NCBI GenBank assembly: GCA_900551445.1
Contig: URWA01000004.1
Span: 1 to 64,000 of the forward strand
Source: an uncultured Bacteroides sp.
Lineage (GTDB): Bacteria; Bacteroidota; Bacteroidia; Bacteroidales; Bacteroidaceae
DNA length: 64,000 nucleotides
Reading direction: 5' to 3'
This document shows, piece by piece, positions 16,218-25,034 of this stretch. The translations under genes were made by a program, and so were the position numbers. The first letter of the stretch is position 1. Each line of letters begins with the position of its first letter. A model generated the notes under the pieces. The model was not told the DNA's origin, made no database searches, and saw nothing but the letters and a program-made list of their open reading frames with translations.

Positions 16218-16949
16218 ATGCACAATTCTATATTGAAATTTCTTTTTTCGGCACTTTTCCTGTCTTTCCCCTGTGCGTATTTCACGGCGGGAGGGGAGTG
16301 TGTTTCTCCTGAAAACCCGGCAGCTGCGGTGAAGGCAGCCGACGAGGTAACGTCGCTTTATCACGCCATGCAGCTGGAGGGAGTGGTCAACTGGAAGGCG
16401 TTCAAGCTGGCAGTGACCGGCTACAACCGCATCAAGGGGCGGAAACGCGAGGTGCTGACGCTGATTGATTTCTCGAAACCCTCCACGGAAAAACGGCTCT
16501 ACGTGTTCGACATGAAGCATCGCCGGATGCTCTATTCGTCGGTCGTTTCGCACGGGAAGAACAGCGGGGGGAATTACGCCACTTCGTTCTCCAATGAATA
16601 CGGCTCTTATAAAAGTTCGCTGGGTTTCTACCTGACGGCCTCTACCTATCAGGGGAAGAACGGCTATTCGCTGGTGCTCGACGGACTGGAGAAAGGCATC
16701 AACGACCGGGCCCGTGAGCGGGCCATCGTGGTACACGGGGCTGCTTATGCCGACCCTTCAGTGGCTCAGCGTGGCGGGCGACTGGGACGCAGTTTCGGCT
16801 GTCCGGCCCTTCCTACCTCCGTGGCACGTCCGATTATCGATACGATAAAAGGGGGCAGCGTCATGTATATCTATGCCGAAACCCCCTCTTACCTGGCTCA
16901 GAGTTCCATTCTGAACGACTCGGATGTGAATGTTATCGTAAATCAATGA
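16218..16949 (+). CDS. Murein L,D-transpeptidase catalytic domain protein (YkuD_2 type)
   Basis: 243 residues with a signal peptide (MHNSILKFLFSALFLSFPCAYF). The family blocks are KRLYVFDMKHRRMLYSSVVS, SLGFYLTAS, VVHGAAYADPS and LGRSFGCPALP, the last carrying the catalytic Cys near residue 195. This family is fused or paired with cell-wall functions in Bacteroidota. I chose ATG 16218 over the GTG at 16206 because it starts right at the signal peptide. Its last 17 bp overlap the converging LolA-like gene. Confidence 0.85.
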   Translation: MHNSILKFLFSALFLSFPCAYFTAGGECVSPENPAAAVKAADEVTSLYHAMQLEGVVNWKAFKLAVTGYNRIKGRKREVLTLIDFSKPSTEKRLYVFDMKHRRMLYSSVVSHGKNSGGNYATSFSNEYGSYKSSLGFYLTASTYQGKNGYSLVLDGLEKGINDRARERAIVVHGAAYADPSVAQRGGRLGRSFGCPALPTSVARPIIDTIKGGSVMYIYAETPSYLAQSSILNDSDVNVIVNQ

Positions 16950-17541
16950 TTTCCGCTTCCGGATATTTCTGCTTGTTGAAGCGGAACGTCGCATCGGGCA
17001 GGTTCACGCCCGTCTGGTACGACGAAATCTGAAATTCCTGTTTCTTGCCGTTGTGCAGCTGGATGGCTATGTAGACCGGCGAACCGTTTTCCTTTACGTT
17101 CAGTGTGATGCTTTTCACGTCCTGTGAAGCCTTGGGCGTGAGCAGGATTTCCTGTCCCCGCTTGCCTTGGCGGGTCTTCTCGCCCACATAGCGATAGTTG
17201 AAGCTCTTCTTGTAGGAAGTCAGCAGGGCATACGGATTGATGCTCTGCAGCTCCTCCGGGGTAGGGGTGGACACGTTCACCTCTTCGTTCTGCTCCACGT
17301 AGCTCCACTGTGTCTTGCCGTCGAACCACGTCCGGATACCTCCGCTTTCCAGGTAGAACTTGTCGCCTTTCAGCAACAGTTTGCCGCGCTGTGTGCCTCC
17401 GAAACTCAGGCTGACACCGCCCGCCTTGCGGTACGTGTCGGCCATCTTATTTAAAATGCTTTCCGCTTTGGCATCCTGCTGGGCTGCTGCCTGCAGCCAG
17501 GCGATTCCCATGAGCAGGACGACCAGAAAAATCTTTCTCAT
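16933..17541 (-). CDS. lolA: LolA-like outer-membrane lipoprotein carrier
   Basis: 202 residues with a signal peptide (MRKIFLVVLLMGIAWLQAAAQ), so periplasmic. The fold signature includes ILNKMADTYRKAGGVSLSF, a beta-rich middle (KLLLKGDKFYLESGG, TWFDGKTQWSYVEQNEEV) and NPYALLTSYKKSFNY, as in Bacteroidota LolA-like proteins that carry lipoproteins across the periplasm. It follows ftsK after 43 bp on the same strand, and the two probably form an operon. Its 3' end overlaps the converging L,D-transpeptidase gene by 17 bp. Confidence 0.8.
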   Translation of the reverse strand: MRKIFLVVLLMGIAWLQAAAQQDAKAESILNKMADTYRKAGGVSLSFGGTQRGKLLLKGDKFYLESGGIRTWFDGKTQWSYVEQNEEVNVSTPTPEELQSINPYALLTSYKKSFNYRYVGEKTRQGKRGQEILLTPKASQDVKSITLNVKENGSPVYIAIQLHNGKKQEFQISSYQTGVNLPDATFRFNKQKYPEAEIIDLR

Positions 17542-17584
17542 ATCAAGTCTGTTTATTAGGTTGTACGGATAAGGGCAGCCTGTG

Positions 17585-20188
17585 TCAGTCTTTCAGGCTG
17601 CTCATTCTCATTTGCAAGTCGTTCTCGTCCAGGCAGAGCACGTCGCGCGCCTTGCTGCCGTTGGCCGGTCCCACGATGCCCGCTTTCTCCAGCTGGTCCA
17701 TGATACGGCCGGCCCGGTTGTAGCCGATGGAGAATTTGCGCTGAATCAGGGAAGTAGACCCCTGCTGGTGATAGATGACCAGTCGGGCTGCCTCTTCGAA
17801 GAGCGGGTCGAGACGGTTCATGTCCACGTCGGCCGCACTGCCGCTTGCTTCCGCATTCTCGTCCACGTATTCCGGCAGCATGAAGGCCGTAGGATAACCC
17901 TGCTGCTTGCCGATGTATTCTGCGATGCGTTCCACTTCCGGCGTGTCGACGAAGGCACACTGCACACGCACCGGATCGTTGCCTTGCAGGTAGAGCATAT
18001 CACCCTTACCAATCAGCTGCTGGGCACCCGGACGGTCGAGGATGGTACGGGAGTCCATCATGGAAGCCACACGGAAGGCCACACGCGCCGGGAAGTTCGC
18101 CTTGATGGTACCCGTGATGATGTTCGTCGTCGGACGCTGGGTAGCGATGATGGCATGGATACCCACCGCACGGGCCAACTGGGCGATACGGCAGATGGGC
18201 AGTTCCACTTCCTTGCCGGCGGTCATGATCAAGTCGCCGAACTCATCAATGATGATGACGATGTAGGGCAGGAAGTGATGCCCGTTCTCCGGATTCAGTT
18301 GGCGGTTGATGAATTTCGCGTTGTATTCCTTGATGTTACGGCAGCCCGCACTCTGCAGGAGCTTGTAACGGTTGTCCATTTCCACGCACAGCGAGTTCAG
18401 CGTCTGTACCACCTTCGTCACGTCGGTGATGATGGCATCGCCTCCGTCGGGCAGCTTGGCCAGGAAGTGGCGCTCAATCGGCGCATAGATGGCGAATTCC
18501 ACCTTCTTCGGGTCGATGATGACGAATTTCAGCTCGCTCGGGTGCTTCTTGTAGAGCAGGGAAGTCACGATGGCATTCAGACCGACAGACTTACCTTGAC
18601 CTGTGGCACCGGCCACCAGCATGTGGGGCGCTTTGGCCAGATCGACCATGAACACCTCATTGGTGATGGTCTTTCCCAGGGCCACCGGCAGGTCGTAAGT
18701 GGTTTCCTGGAACTTCTTGCTGGCCAGGATGGAACTCATCGGCACGATGTGCGGGTTGGCGTTCGGTACCTCGATACCGATGGTACCTTTGCCCGGAATC
18801 GGGGCGATGATACGGATACCCAGTGCCGAAAGGCTCAGGGCGATGTCGTCTTCCAGGTTACGGATTTTCGAGATACGTACCCCTTCGGCCGGCGTAATCT
18901 CGTATAAGGTAATCGTGGGGCCCACACTGGCCTTGATGGAACTGATTTCGATGCCGAAGCTGCGCAACACCTTGATGATGCGGTTCTTGTTGGCATTCTG
19001 TTCCTCCATGTCGATGTCTGGGTCTTCGTTCTGGTAGGTATTCAGCAAGTCGAGGGTAGGGAAGTGATAGAACTCCAGGTCCAGTCGCGGGTTATACGGC
19101 TGGGTGATGTCGCCCTTGTAGGCCTGGTCTTCCTCCTTGGTATCGTTGCTCACCTCGAACGCCGGTTCTTCTGCCTTTTCTTCCTCCTTCCGAACCGGCT
19201 CCACCTCAAAAGGGTGTGCTTCGTCTTTCTCTTCCGGTTCAATGGGCAGGTCGATGGCATGGGAGGCTTCTTCCTTCGGTGGAGCTACGGGCGTTTCTTT
19301 TTTCGTTTCCTTCACCGGAGCCGGTTCCGTTTCTTTCGTTTCCGCTGCCGGTTCTTCCTCCTTTTCAGCCCCGTCTTTCTTCTTCTCTTCCTTCTGTTTC
19401 CGGTGCGTCCAGCTCTTCCAGAAACTTTCCTTCTTTTCCTTCTTCTCCTCTTCCGGGTCGGTCAGCGGAGCCGTGACAGCTTCCGCTTTCACCTCCTCCT
19501 CCTGGCGGGAAGCCGTGTCGGGCTGTGAAGCTCCGGCATCAGGGGCACTCTCTCCTTTCTTCAGACTGGGATGCAAGGCCTTGCGTACCACGCCCATGGT
19601 TTGCTGCGTGAGGGCCACCCCAAAGAGAATCGCTACCGCCAGCAGCACCAGAATCAGTCCCGGCGTACCGATTTGCGAACAAATCCAGCGGCTCACGTTG
19701 TAGCCGTGCAGTCCGCCCGGATAAATAAAGGAATCCTCCATCAGTCCCCCGAACGCGAATCCCAGGGTGACGGAGAACCAGATCATCACCGTGGCACAGC
19801 CCAGGAACCAGTTGCGGATGCGGAACTGATACGCTTTCATCAGTTTCATGCCCGCCACCACCAGGAAAATGATGATGCAGTAGGCCGAAAACCCGAAACA
19901 GTCGTTGATGAGGAACTGTGCCAGCTGGGCCCCTCTGGCCCCCGCATAGTTCTGGATGCGGTTGCCCGTTTCCAGCAGTTCCGACGGGTTGGGATGCGTC
20001 AGGATGCTTTGGTCATTTCCTCCGGTAAAGAAGAAGGAACTGAAAGCCAGCAGCATGTACACGCCGAAGATGACGCACAATAGCCCTATAATGAATGAAG
20101 TGGTTTCACTTTTTAGCACTGTCCATGTTTTTCCGGCCATGGCTACCGCTTTTTCACTTTTGCTCGTATCTGTTTTTTTAGTTTGCAT
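17585..20188 (-). CDS. ftsK: FtsK/SpoIIIE DNA translocase
   Basis: Septal ATP-driven DNA pump that segregates chromosome ends and activates XerCD resolution. 867 residues. About four to five membrane helices in the first 200 residues, then a charged Glu/Lys-rich linker (about 210-360). The motor carries Walker A in LVAGATGQGKSVGLN and Walker B in IVIIIDEFGDLI, with IATQRPTTNIITG. The C-terminal winged-helix gamma domain is present (LIQRKFSIGYNRAGRIMDQLE), the part that reads KOPS in other bacteria. The start is ATG 20188; an internal Met at residue 17 is possible. Transcribed divergently from the DUF5063 gene. Confidence 0.95.
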   Translation of the reverse strand: MQTKKTDTSKSEKAVAMAGKTWTVLKSETTSFIIGLLCVIFGVYMLLAFSSFFFTGGNDQSILTHPNPSELLETGNRIQNYAGARGAQLAQFLINDCFGFSAYCIIIFLVVAGMKLMKAYQFRIRNWFLGCATVMIWFSVTLGFAFGGLMEDSFIYPGGLHGYNVSRWICSQIGTPGLILVLLAVAILFGVALTQQTMGVVRKALHPSLKKGESAPDAGASQPDTASRQEEEVKAEAVTAPLTDPEEEKKEKKESFWKSWTHRKQKEEKKKDGAEKEEEPAAETKETEPAPVKETKKETPVAPPKEEASHAIDLPIEPEEKDEAHPFEVEPVRKEEEKAEEPAFEVSNDTKEEDQAYKGDITQPYNPRLDLEFYHFPTLDLLNTYQNEDPDIDMEEQNANKNRIIKVLRSFGIEISSIKASVGPTITLYEITPAEGVRISKIRNLEDDIALSLSALGIRIIAPIPGKGTIGIEVPNANPHIVPMSSILASKKFQETTYDLPVALGKTITNEVFMVDLAKAPHMLVAGATGQGKSVGLNAIVTSLLYKKHPSELKFVIIDPKKVEFAIYAPIERHFLAKLPDGGDAIITDVTKVVQTLNSLCVEMDNRYKLLQSAGCRNIKEYNAKFINRQLNPENGHHFLPYIVIIIDEFGDLIMTAGKEVELPICRIAQLARAVGIHAIIATQRPTTNIITGTIKANFPARVAFRVASMMDSRTILDRPGAQQLIGKGDMLYLQGNDPVRVQCAFVDTPEVERIAEYIGKQQGYPTAFMLPEYVDENAEASGSAADVDMNRLDPLFEEAARLVIYHQQGSTSLIQRKFSIGYNRAGRIMDQLEKAGIVGPANGSKARDVLCLDENDLQMRMSSLKD

Positions 20189-20216
20189 GGTGACTCAAAT
20201 TAGCTTAACATTCATG

Positions 20217-20264
20217 CAAATGTACGAATAAAACTAGAACTGAGAAATTTTTTTTGTACCTTTG
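20217..20264. promoter_or_regulatory. Divergent -7 boxes for ftsK and the DUF5063 gene
   Basis: Minus strand TACATTTG (20224-20217) lies 29 bp before the ftsK ATG; plus strand TACCTTTG (20257-20264) lies 20 bp before the ATG at 20284. Both match TAnnTTTG fully. Confidence 0.55.
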
Positions 20265-20283
20265 CGCTTCAATTAGCGTGATT

Positions 20284-20898
20284 ATGGAAGAAAAAAACTC
20301 TCAAGTGATATTCGATAAAAATGCGGTCGAGTTCGTGACAGTGGCCGCCGAGTTTTGTGGGTTTATGGAGCGGGTTTCCGACATGAAGCGCCGCGATTTT
20401 GTAGACAAATCCCTGAAACTCCTTCCTCTTTTATACCTGAAAGCTTCGTTGCTTCCCGCGTGTGAGCGGATGGATGATGCCGACCCCGAAACCTTCGTGA
20501 CGGAAACCGACTACGAGGTGCTGCGTGGCTCGGTGGCTTCCCTTCTGGGCGAATACGACGATTACCTCGAAGTTTTCCTCGACGACATGGCCTATAGTGA
20601 TACGCCCATCCATCAGAACATCTCCGAGTGCCTGGCCGACATCTACCAGCCGCTCAAGGATTTCATCTGCGTGTTCCAGCTGGGACTGGAGCAGACTATG
20701 AACGACTCGCTGGCCATCTGCCGCGAACTGTTTGCCGAGTTCTGGGGGCAGCGCCTGGTGAACGTGATGCGGGCCCTGCACGACGTGAAATACCGCCAGC
20801 TGGCTCATGAGGAAGCGGAAGACGAATCCCCGCTGTATGAAGACCACTGTACCGAAGAAGAACTGTATGAAGGCCTGGACATGGGCGAGGAGGAATAA
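20284..20898 (+). CDS. DUF5063 domain protein
   Basis: 204 residues, acidic, no signal peptide or membrane segment, so cytoplasmic. Features: VEFVTVAAEFCGFMERV, LLPLLYLKASLLP, a repeated Tyr/Asp-rich stretch EYDDYLEVFLDDMAYSDTP and WGQRLVNVMRALHDVKYR. These fit the Bacteroidota DUF5063 family, whose function is unknown to me. It precedes an RNase D-like exonuclease gene by about 20 bp and an RlmI-like gene, so it probably belongs to an RNA-maturation operon. Confidence 0.75.
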   Translation: MEEKNSQVIFDKNAVEFVTVAAEFCGFMERVSDMKRRDFVDKSLKLLPLLYLKASLLPACERMDDADPETFVTETDYEVLRGSVASLLGEYDDYLEVFLDDMAYSDTPIHQNISECLADIYQPLKDFICVFQLGLEQTMNDSLAICRELFAEFWGQRLVNVMRALHDVKYRQLAHEEAEDESPLYEDHCTEEELYEGLDMGEEE

Positions 20899-20919
20899 CC
20901 CTAAAATGTGCGAATCGAA

Positions 20920-21561
20920 ATGGTAGAACTACAGAGCAAGATAGACAAGAAGTTTGTTGCCGAACTGCCCAAAGTGTCCTTTCCCGGCCGCATATTTGTG
21001 ATTTACACGGAGGCGGAAGCCCGCAAGGCCATTGATTACCTGAATACCCATGTGCTGGTGGGGGTGGATACCGAAACCCGCCCGTCGTTCCGGAAAGGTG
21101 CCGTCAACAAGGTGGCCTTGCTGCAGGTGTCCACCTACGACACGTGCTTCCTTTTCCGCCTGAACCATCTGGGCCTGCCCGACTTCCTGGAAGAGTTCCT
21201 GCAGAACGATGTGCTGAAAATCGGTCTTTCGCTGAAAGACGATTTCGCCATGCTGCGCCGCCGCAACCGCAAGGACCCGCGTACCGGCAACTGGGTGGAG
21301 CTGCAGGATTATGTCACGGCTTTCGGACTGGAGGAGAAGAGCTTGCAGAAGATTTATGCCCTCCTTTTCCACGAAAAGATTTCCAAGAGCCAGCGCCTGT
21401 CCAACTGGGAGGCCGACACCCTGACCGAGGCACAGCAGCTGTATGCCGCCACCGATGCCTGGGCCTGTGTACGCATCTATGAGTACCTGGAAGAGCTTCG
21501 CCGGACAGGAAAATACCGGGTGATACGCCCCGAGGCCCCCGAAAATATTCTCGACGATTAA
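20920..21561 (+). CDS. 3'-5' exonuclease of the RNase D/WRN (DEDDy) type
   Basis: 213 residues. Exo I is VGVDTETRPSF (D-x-E), Exo II is KIGLSLKDDFAML (Asp), Exo III is YAATDAWACVRIYEYL, with the Tyr four residues before Asp as in DEDDy enzymes. It is a stand-alone domain without the HRDC part of RNase D. Substrate could be RNA or DNA; the operon with an rRNA methyltransferase favours RNA. Start: ATG 20920; a GTG at 20908 would add four residues. Confidence 0.88.
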   Translation: MVELQSKIDKKFVAELPKVSFPGRIFVIYTEAEARKAIDYLNTHVLVGVDTETRPSFRKGAVNKVALLQVSTYDTCFLFRLNHLGLPDFLEEFLQNDVLKIGLSLKDDFAMLRRRNRKDPRTGNWVELQDYVTAFGLEEKSLQKIYALLFHEKISKSQRLSNWEADTLTEAQQLYAATDAWACVRIYEYLEELRRTGKYRVIRPEAPENILDD

Positions 21562-21578
21562 TAACTTAAACCATACAA

Positions 21579-22766
21579 ATGAGCTATAAGAAAGTATTTC
21601 TCAAACCCGGAAAGGAAGAATCGCTCAAGCGTTTCCATCCTTGGGTTTTCTCCGGCGCCATTGCCCGCGTGGAAGGTGAACCGGAAGAAGGTGAGGTGGT
21701 CGATGTCTATACCTCGAAGAAGGAGTTCATTGCCTGCGGACATTTCCAGATAGGCAGCATCGCCGTGCGCGTACTGTCCTTCCGTCAGGAACCCATCGAC
21801 CATGACTACTGGGTACGCCGTCTGCAGGTGGCCAAGGACCTCCGCTGTGCGTTGGGCCTGATTGGCAATCCCCGCAACAACACCTATCGTCTGGTACACG
21901 GCGAAGGCGACAACCTCCCCGGACTCATCATCGACGTGTACGACCATACCGCCGTCATGCAGGCACACTCTGCCGGCATGCATCTCGACCGTATGGCGGT
22001 GGCCGATGCCCTTGAAGAGGTGATGGGTGACGTCATCCAGCACATCTATTATAAATCGGAAACCACGCTGCCTTTCAAGGCCGACTTGCTGGCCACAGAA
22101 AACGGCTTCCTCAAGGGAGGCAGTCCGGAGAACGTGGCGATGGAAAACGGCCTGAAGTTCCACGTGGACTGGCTCAAGGGGCAGAAGACCGGCTTCTTCG
22201 TCGACCAGCGTGAGAACCGTGCCCTGCTGGAACGCTATGCCAAGGGCCGCAACGTGCTCAACATGTTCTGTTACACCGGCGGTTTCTCGTTTTATGCCAT
22301 GCGCGGCGGAGCCAATCTGGTACACTCCGTGGACAGTTCCGCCAAGGCCATCGACCTGACCAACGAGAACGTGGCCCTCAACTTCCCCGGCGACACCCGT
22401 CACCAGGCGTTTGCGGAAGATGCCTTCAAGTTCCTCGACCGCATGGGCGACCAGTACGACCTGATTATTCTCGACCCGCCGGCCTTTGCCAAGCACCGTG
22501 ACGCCCTCCGCAATGCCTTGCGCGGCTATACCAAGCTCAACGCCAAGGCTTTCGAGAAAATCCGTCCGGGCGGCATCCTCTTCACCTTCTCCTGTTCGCA
22601 GGTAGTCAGCAAGCAGGATTTCCGCAATGCCGTGTTCACCGCTGCCGCCCAGAGCGGACGCAGCGTGCGCATTCTTCACCAGCTTACGCAGCCGGGCGAC
22701 CATCCGGTCAACATCTACCATCCCGAAGGAGAATACCTCAAGGGACTGGTACTCTACGTAGAATAA
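21579..22766 (+). CDS. RlmI-like class I SAM-dependent 23S rRNA cytosine methyltransferase
   Basis: 395 residues. The N-terminus resembles a PUA domain (MSYKKVFLKPGKEESLKR then FHPWVFSGAI), a central RlmC/RlmI domain, and a Rossmann methyltransferase: NMFCYTGGFSFYAMRGGA for SAM binding, LIILDPPAFAKHRD, and FSCSQVVSKQDF. RlmI makes m5C1962 in E. coli 23S rRNA; the exact position here is inferred. Start ATG 21579, 18 bp after the exonuclease stop. A strong hairpin follows. Confidence 0.92.
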   Translation: MSYKKVFLKPGKEESLKRFHPWVFSGAIARVEGEPEEGEVVDVYTSKKEFIACGHFQIGSIAVRVLSFRQEPIDHDYWVRRLQVAKDLRCALGLIGNPRNNTYRLVHGEGDNLPGLIIDVYDHTAVMQAHSAGMHLDRMAVADALEEVMGDVIQHIYYKSETTLPFKADLLATENGFLKGGSPENVAMENGLKFHVDWLKGQKTGFFVDQRENRALLERYAKGRNVLNMFCYTGGFSFYAMRGGANLVHSVDSSAKAIDLTNENVALNFPGDTRHQAFAEDAFKFLDRMGDQYDLIILDPPAFAKHRDALRNALRGYTKLNAKAFEKIRPGGILFTFSCSQVVSKQDFRNAVFTAAAQSGRSVRILHQLTQPGDHPVNIYHPEGEYLKGLVLYVE

Positions 22767-22791
22767 CCCTTTTCTAGAGGCAATACAAACC

Positions 22792-22835
22792 AAAAGCTGT
22801 TTCCTGCCGGAAGTTCCGTGCGGGAAACAGCTTTT
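22792..22835. terminator. Bidirectional terminator between converging genes
   Basis: AAAAGCTGTTTCC (22792-22804) and GGAAACAGCTTTT (22823-22835): perfect 13-bp stem with 18-nt loop, T-run on each strand. It serves the RlmI-like gene and the converging HAD gene. Confidence 0.75.
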
Positions 22836-22860
22836 AATTTGTCGATTCTCCAGTCTGCCT

Positions 22861-23316
22861 TTATCCAAACAATTTTCCCAGCAGGCCCTGTTTTTTCTTT
22901 TTCTTTTCTATTCGTCTTTCCTCCACTTTTTCCAGGCGGTCGCTCAAAGCCTCGTCCACTAAGTCAGCCACCTTGACGTGGTTATGGATAATCCGGTAGA
23001 TTGTTCCCCAGTCGAAGAGCCCCCCCAGGTTACGGTCGTCAATGAAGACGTCTGCCTTCAGCTTACGCGAAAAATGTTCGTGCCCCGTTTTTTCTTCTGG
23101 ATAATTCGTATTGATGGCATAAAACTCCAGTCCTCGCTGGCGGCAGAACTCCACTGCATCTTCCAGCAGCTTGTCCTCTCTCACCGACCATAGAATTAAC
23201 CGGTGGCCTTCCCGTTGCAACGTTCTCAGAGTGTCGATGGCAAAAGGAATTTCTTTTCCTATTTCGGGATAGCGGTGTTCTACAATAGTACCGTCAAAGT
23301 CAACAGCTATAACCAT
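22861..23316 (-). CDS. Small HAD-superfamily hydrolase
   Basis: 151 residues from ATG 23316 (MVIAVDFDGTIVEHRYPEIG); an upstream TTG would add nine unsupported residues. The DxDGT nucleophile motif is at residues 6-10, LILWSVRED supplies the second motif and VFIDDRNLGG the acidic motif. It resembles small cytoplasmic HAD phosphatases of Bacteroidota. The C-terminus is a strongly basic tail (EERRIEKKKKKQGLLGKLFG), perhaps for nucleic-acid or membrane contact. Substrate unknown. Confidence 0.82.
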   Translation of the reverse strand: MVIAVDFDGTIVEHRYPEIGKEIPFAIDTLRTLQREGHRLILWSVREDKLLEDAVEFCRQRGLEFYAINTNYPEEKTGHEHFSRKLKADVFIDDRNLGGLFDWGTIYRIIHNHVKVADLVDEALSDRLEKVEERRIEKKKKKQGLLGKLFG

Positions 23317-23343
23317 ATATGTTTTAGTTTTAAAGATTTGCAA

Positions 23344-23640
23344 AGTAAGACCACAAATTTAGGAAAAGAAACTCATAACTCCTGTAGTGAACCCCTCAAA
23401 ATTTATTACCTTTGTTTGATTGACAACTAGACATAGCTGAATGTTCGCTTTTATCTGCATAAATTGACAAAATCAGGTAAGATAAAATAGGGAAGATAGC
23501 CAATCGGTACTTTGATAGTTTTAATATAGTTTCGAAACTTTAGATGTGTCGCCAAGTATATGGTATTGGAATAAACTTTTGAGACATATATTATTCGAAG
23601 GTTTACAGTTAGCAATAATGAGTTCGTAATAGTGTTTCAT
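23344..23640. other. Intergenic stretch with a lone promoter-like box
   Basis: About 300 bp of AT-rich sequence between the HAD gene start and the OmpA gene terminator. The only signal is TACCTTTG at 23407-23414 on the plus strand, a full -7 match, with no gene behind it. No open frame longer than about 25 codons fits a family. A small RNA or a relic is possible; nothing more can be said. Confidence 0.4.
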
Positions 23641-23681
23641 AAAAAACACCCCAAAAGTTGAATACAAAACTTTTGGGGTGT
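23641..23681 (-). terminator. Terminator of the OmpA gene
   Basis: Stem ACACCCCAAAAGTT (23646-23659) with AACTTTTGGGGTGT (23668-23681), 14 bp perfect, 8-nt loop, followed on the minus strand by TTTTTT. Confidence 0.85.
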
Positions 23682-23732
23682 AGTTCAGTTTATTGGAGAT
23701 GGTCTCTTTTTTACCGTATTAATAGGTCTTGT

Positions 23733-24926
23733 TTATTTCACCATTTTGATGATAGCTGCACGGCTCAAGCGAGGATTTTCCTTAAACATAGTATCCACTC
23801 CGCCTTTGTATTCCATAGTCAGCTGTTCTTTGTTCACACCATATTTGTCTACCAGTGTGTTGTACACAGCTTCAGCTCTTTGTTTGCTCAAGCGTTCATT
23901 GTATTCAGCTGTACCTGTTTGTTTATCAGCATATCCTGTAATAATGAATTTATTTTCAGGATATTTTTTGATAAGGTTGGCATATGCTTCCAAGTTCACA
24001 GCCTCTTTTTGGCTCAGATAAGCTTTGTTGATGTCGAAGAAAGCTGTATATTCAGGTGCATCCGGCAATTTGTTGCTTTCTGAAGTACTGGAAGCTACAG
24101 GCTGCGGCTGGTTGCGTTTTTCCTCTTCCAATGCATTTACCCGGTTTCTCAGATTTGCATTTTCTTCATTCATACTTCTGAGCTGACTTTGTACAGCTTG
24201 CATTTCAGCAGCTGAAATTCCCGTACCTTTGGTCCAGTCTCTACGGTTGAAATGATAAGTCGCTCCTACCATCAATGCGCCGGAACCTTCTACGTTCTTT
24301 CCACCGCGGATACCGTCCATTACGTCATTGTTGATGGTACCTCTTAATTCCAAGTTGAGATCCCAAGCCTTGTTCAAGCGGAAACGGTTGATAAAGCCGA
24401 TGCCTCCGGAGAGTTCATTTTCATCGTTGTCCATTCCTCTCAGATAGCCGATACTTACGTAAGGAATCGCATTGTACAATCGGTCTTCGCGGTAACCGCA
24501 GAACATATTGGTGAAGTTCAACATTACATCGCCGTGCAGATGGAGGATACCCCATTTGGTGCGGTATAGGTTATTGTCTACACGTTCATAAGAAAAACCT
24601 CCGTCGCTGAAAGAGTATCCTTTCGCCTGATAGCCGCCGAAGCCTAGACGCAATCCAATGGAAGGAGTGAACCATTTACCTGCATTGACTTCAAAAATTG
24701 GGGTAATCAGTTTCCCGGCTTTCCCTTCACTGATGTGATCTCCAACATACATCTGTGCACCGATGTTAGCTCCTACAAACCAATTGTCTTTGAACAAGTT
24801 TGTTTGTACAGTGTATTTTTCAACCTTTTCTACATCGTTGTTAAGCTGCGTGTTTTGAGCAATTGCACTTATGCTTGTCGTAAGTGCAATACCAAGAATG
24901 TAAATAAATCTACTATTCATATTCAT
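23733..24926 (-). CDS. OmpA-family outer-membrane porin/anchor
   Basis: 397 residues with a signal peptide (to ISAIAQ). The N-terminal about 220 residues alternate as an eight-strand beta-barrel (WFVGANIGAQMYVGD, SIGLRLGFGGYQAKG). A coiled coil rich in Glu/Asn follows (about 230-260: QSQLRSMNEENANLRNRVNA). The C-terminus is an OmpA peptidoglycan-binding domain: FDINKAYLSQKEAVNLEAYA, FIITGYADKQTG, NERLSKQRAEAVYNTL. It links the outer membrane to peptidoglycan, as in the major OmpA of Bacteroides. It has a single -7 box and a strong terminator, so it is monocistronic. Confidence 0.92.
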   Translation of the reverse strand: MNMNSRFIYILGIALTTSISAIAQNTQLNNDVEKVEKYTVQTNLFKDNWFVGANIGAQMYVGDHISEGKAGKLITPIFEVNAGKWFTPSIGLRLGFGGYQAKGYSFSDGGFSYERVDNNLYRTKWGILHLHGDVMLNFTNMFCGYREDRLYNAIPYVSIGYLRGMDNDENELSGGIGFINRFRLNKAWDLNLELRGTINNDVMDGIRGGKNVEGSGALMVGATYHFNRRDWTKGTGISAAEMQAVQSQLRSMNEENANLRNRVNALEEEKRNQPQPVASSTSESNKLPDAPEYTAFFDINKAYLSQKEAVNLEAYANLIKKYPENKFIITGYADKQTGTAEYNERLSKQRAEAVYNTLVDKYGVNKEQLTMEYKGGVDTMFKENPRLSRAAIIKMVK

Positions 24927-24950
24927 GTTTGTTGGTTAAAAATTCTGGCT

Positions 24951-24958
24951 CAAAGATA
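24951..24958 (-). promoter_or_regulatory. -7 box of the OmpA gene
   Basis: TATCTTTG on the minus strand, 24 bp before the ATG at 24926. No clear -33 element at 19-21 bp. Confidence 0.5.
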
Positions 24959-25034
24959 ATACAATATTTCCAAACGTTATTAAGAAAAAAAGAAATATAT
25001 GTTGGAAATATTTTATTTGTTTAAGAAAGTGTAT

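Noticed and set aside
17582..18907. 441-codon plus-strand frame within ftsK
   Set aside because: Shadow of the FtsK motor; Walker motifs are on the minus strand.
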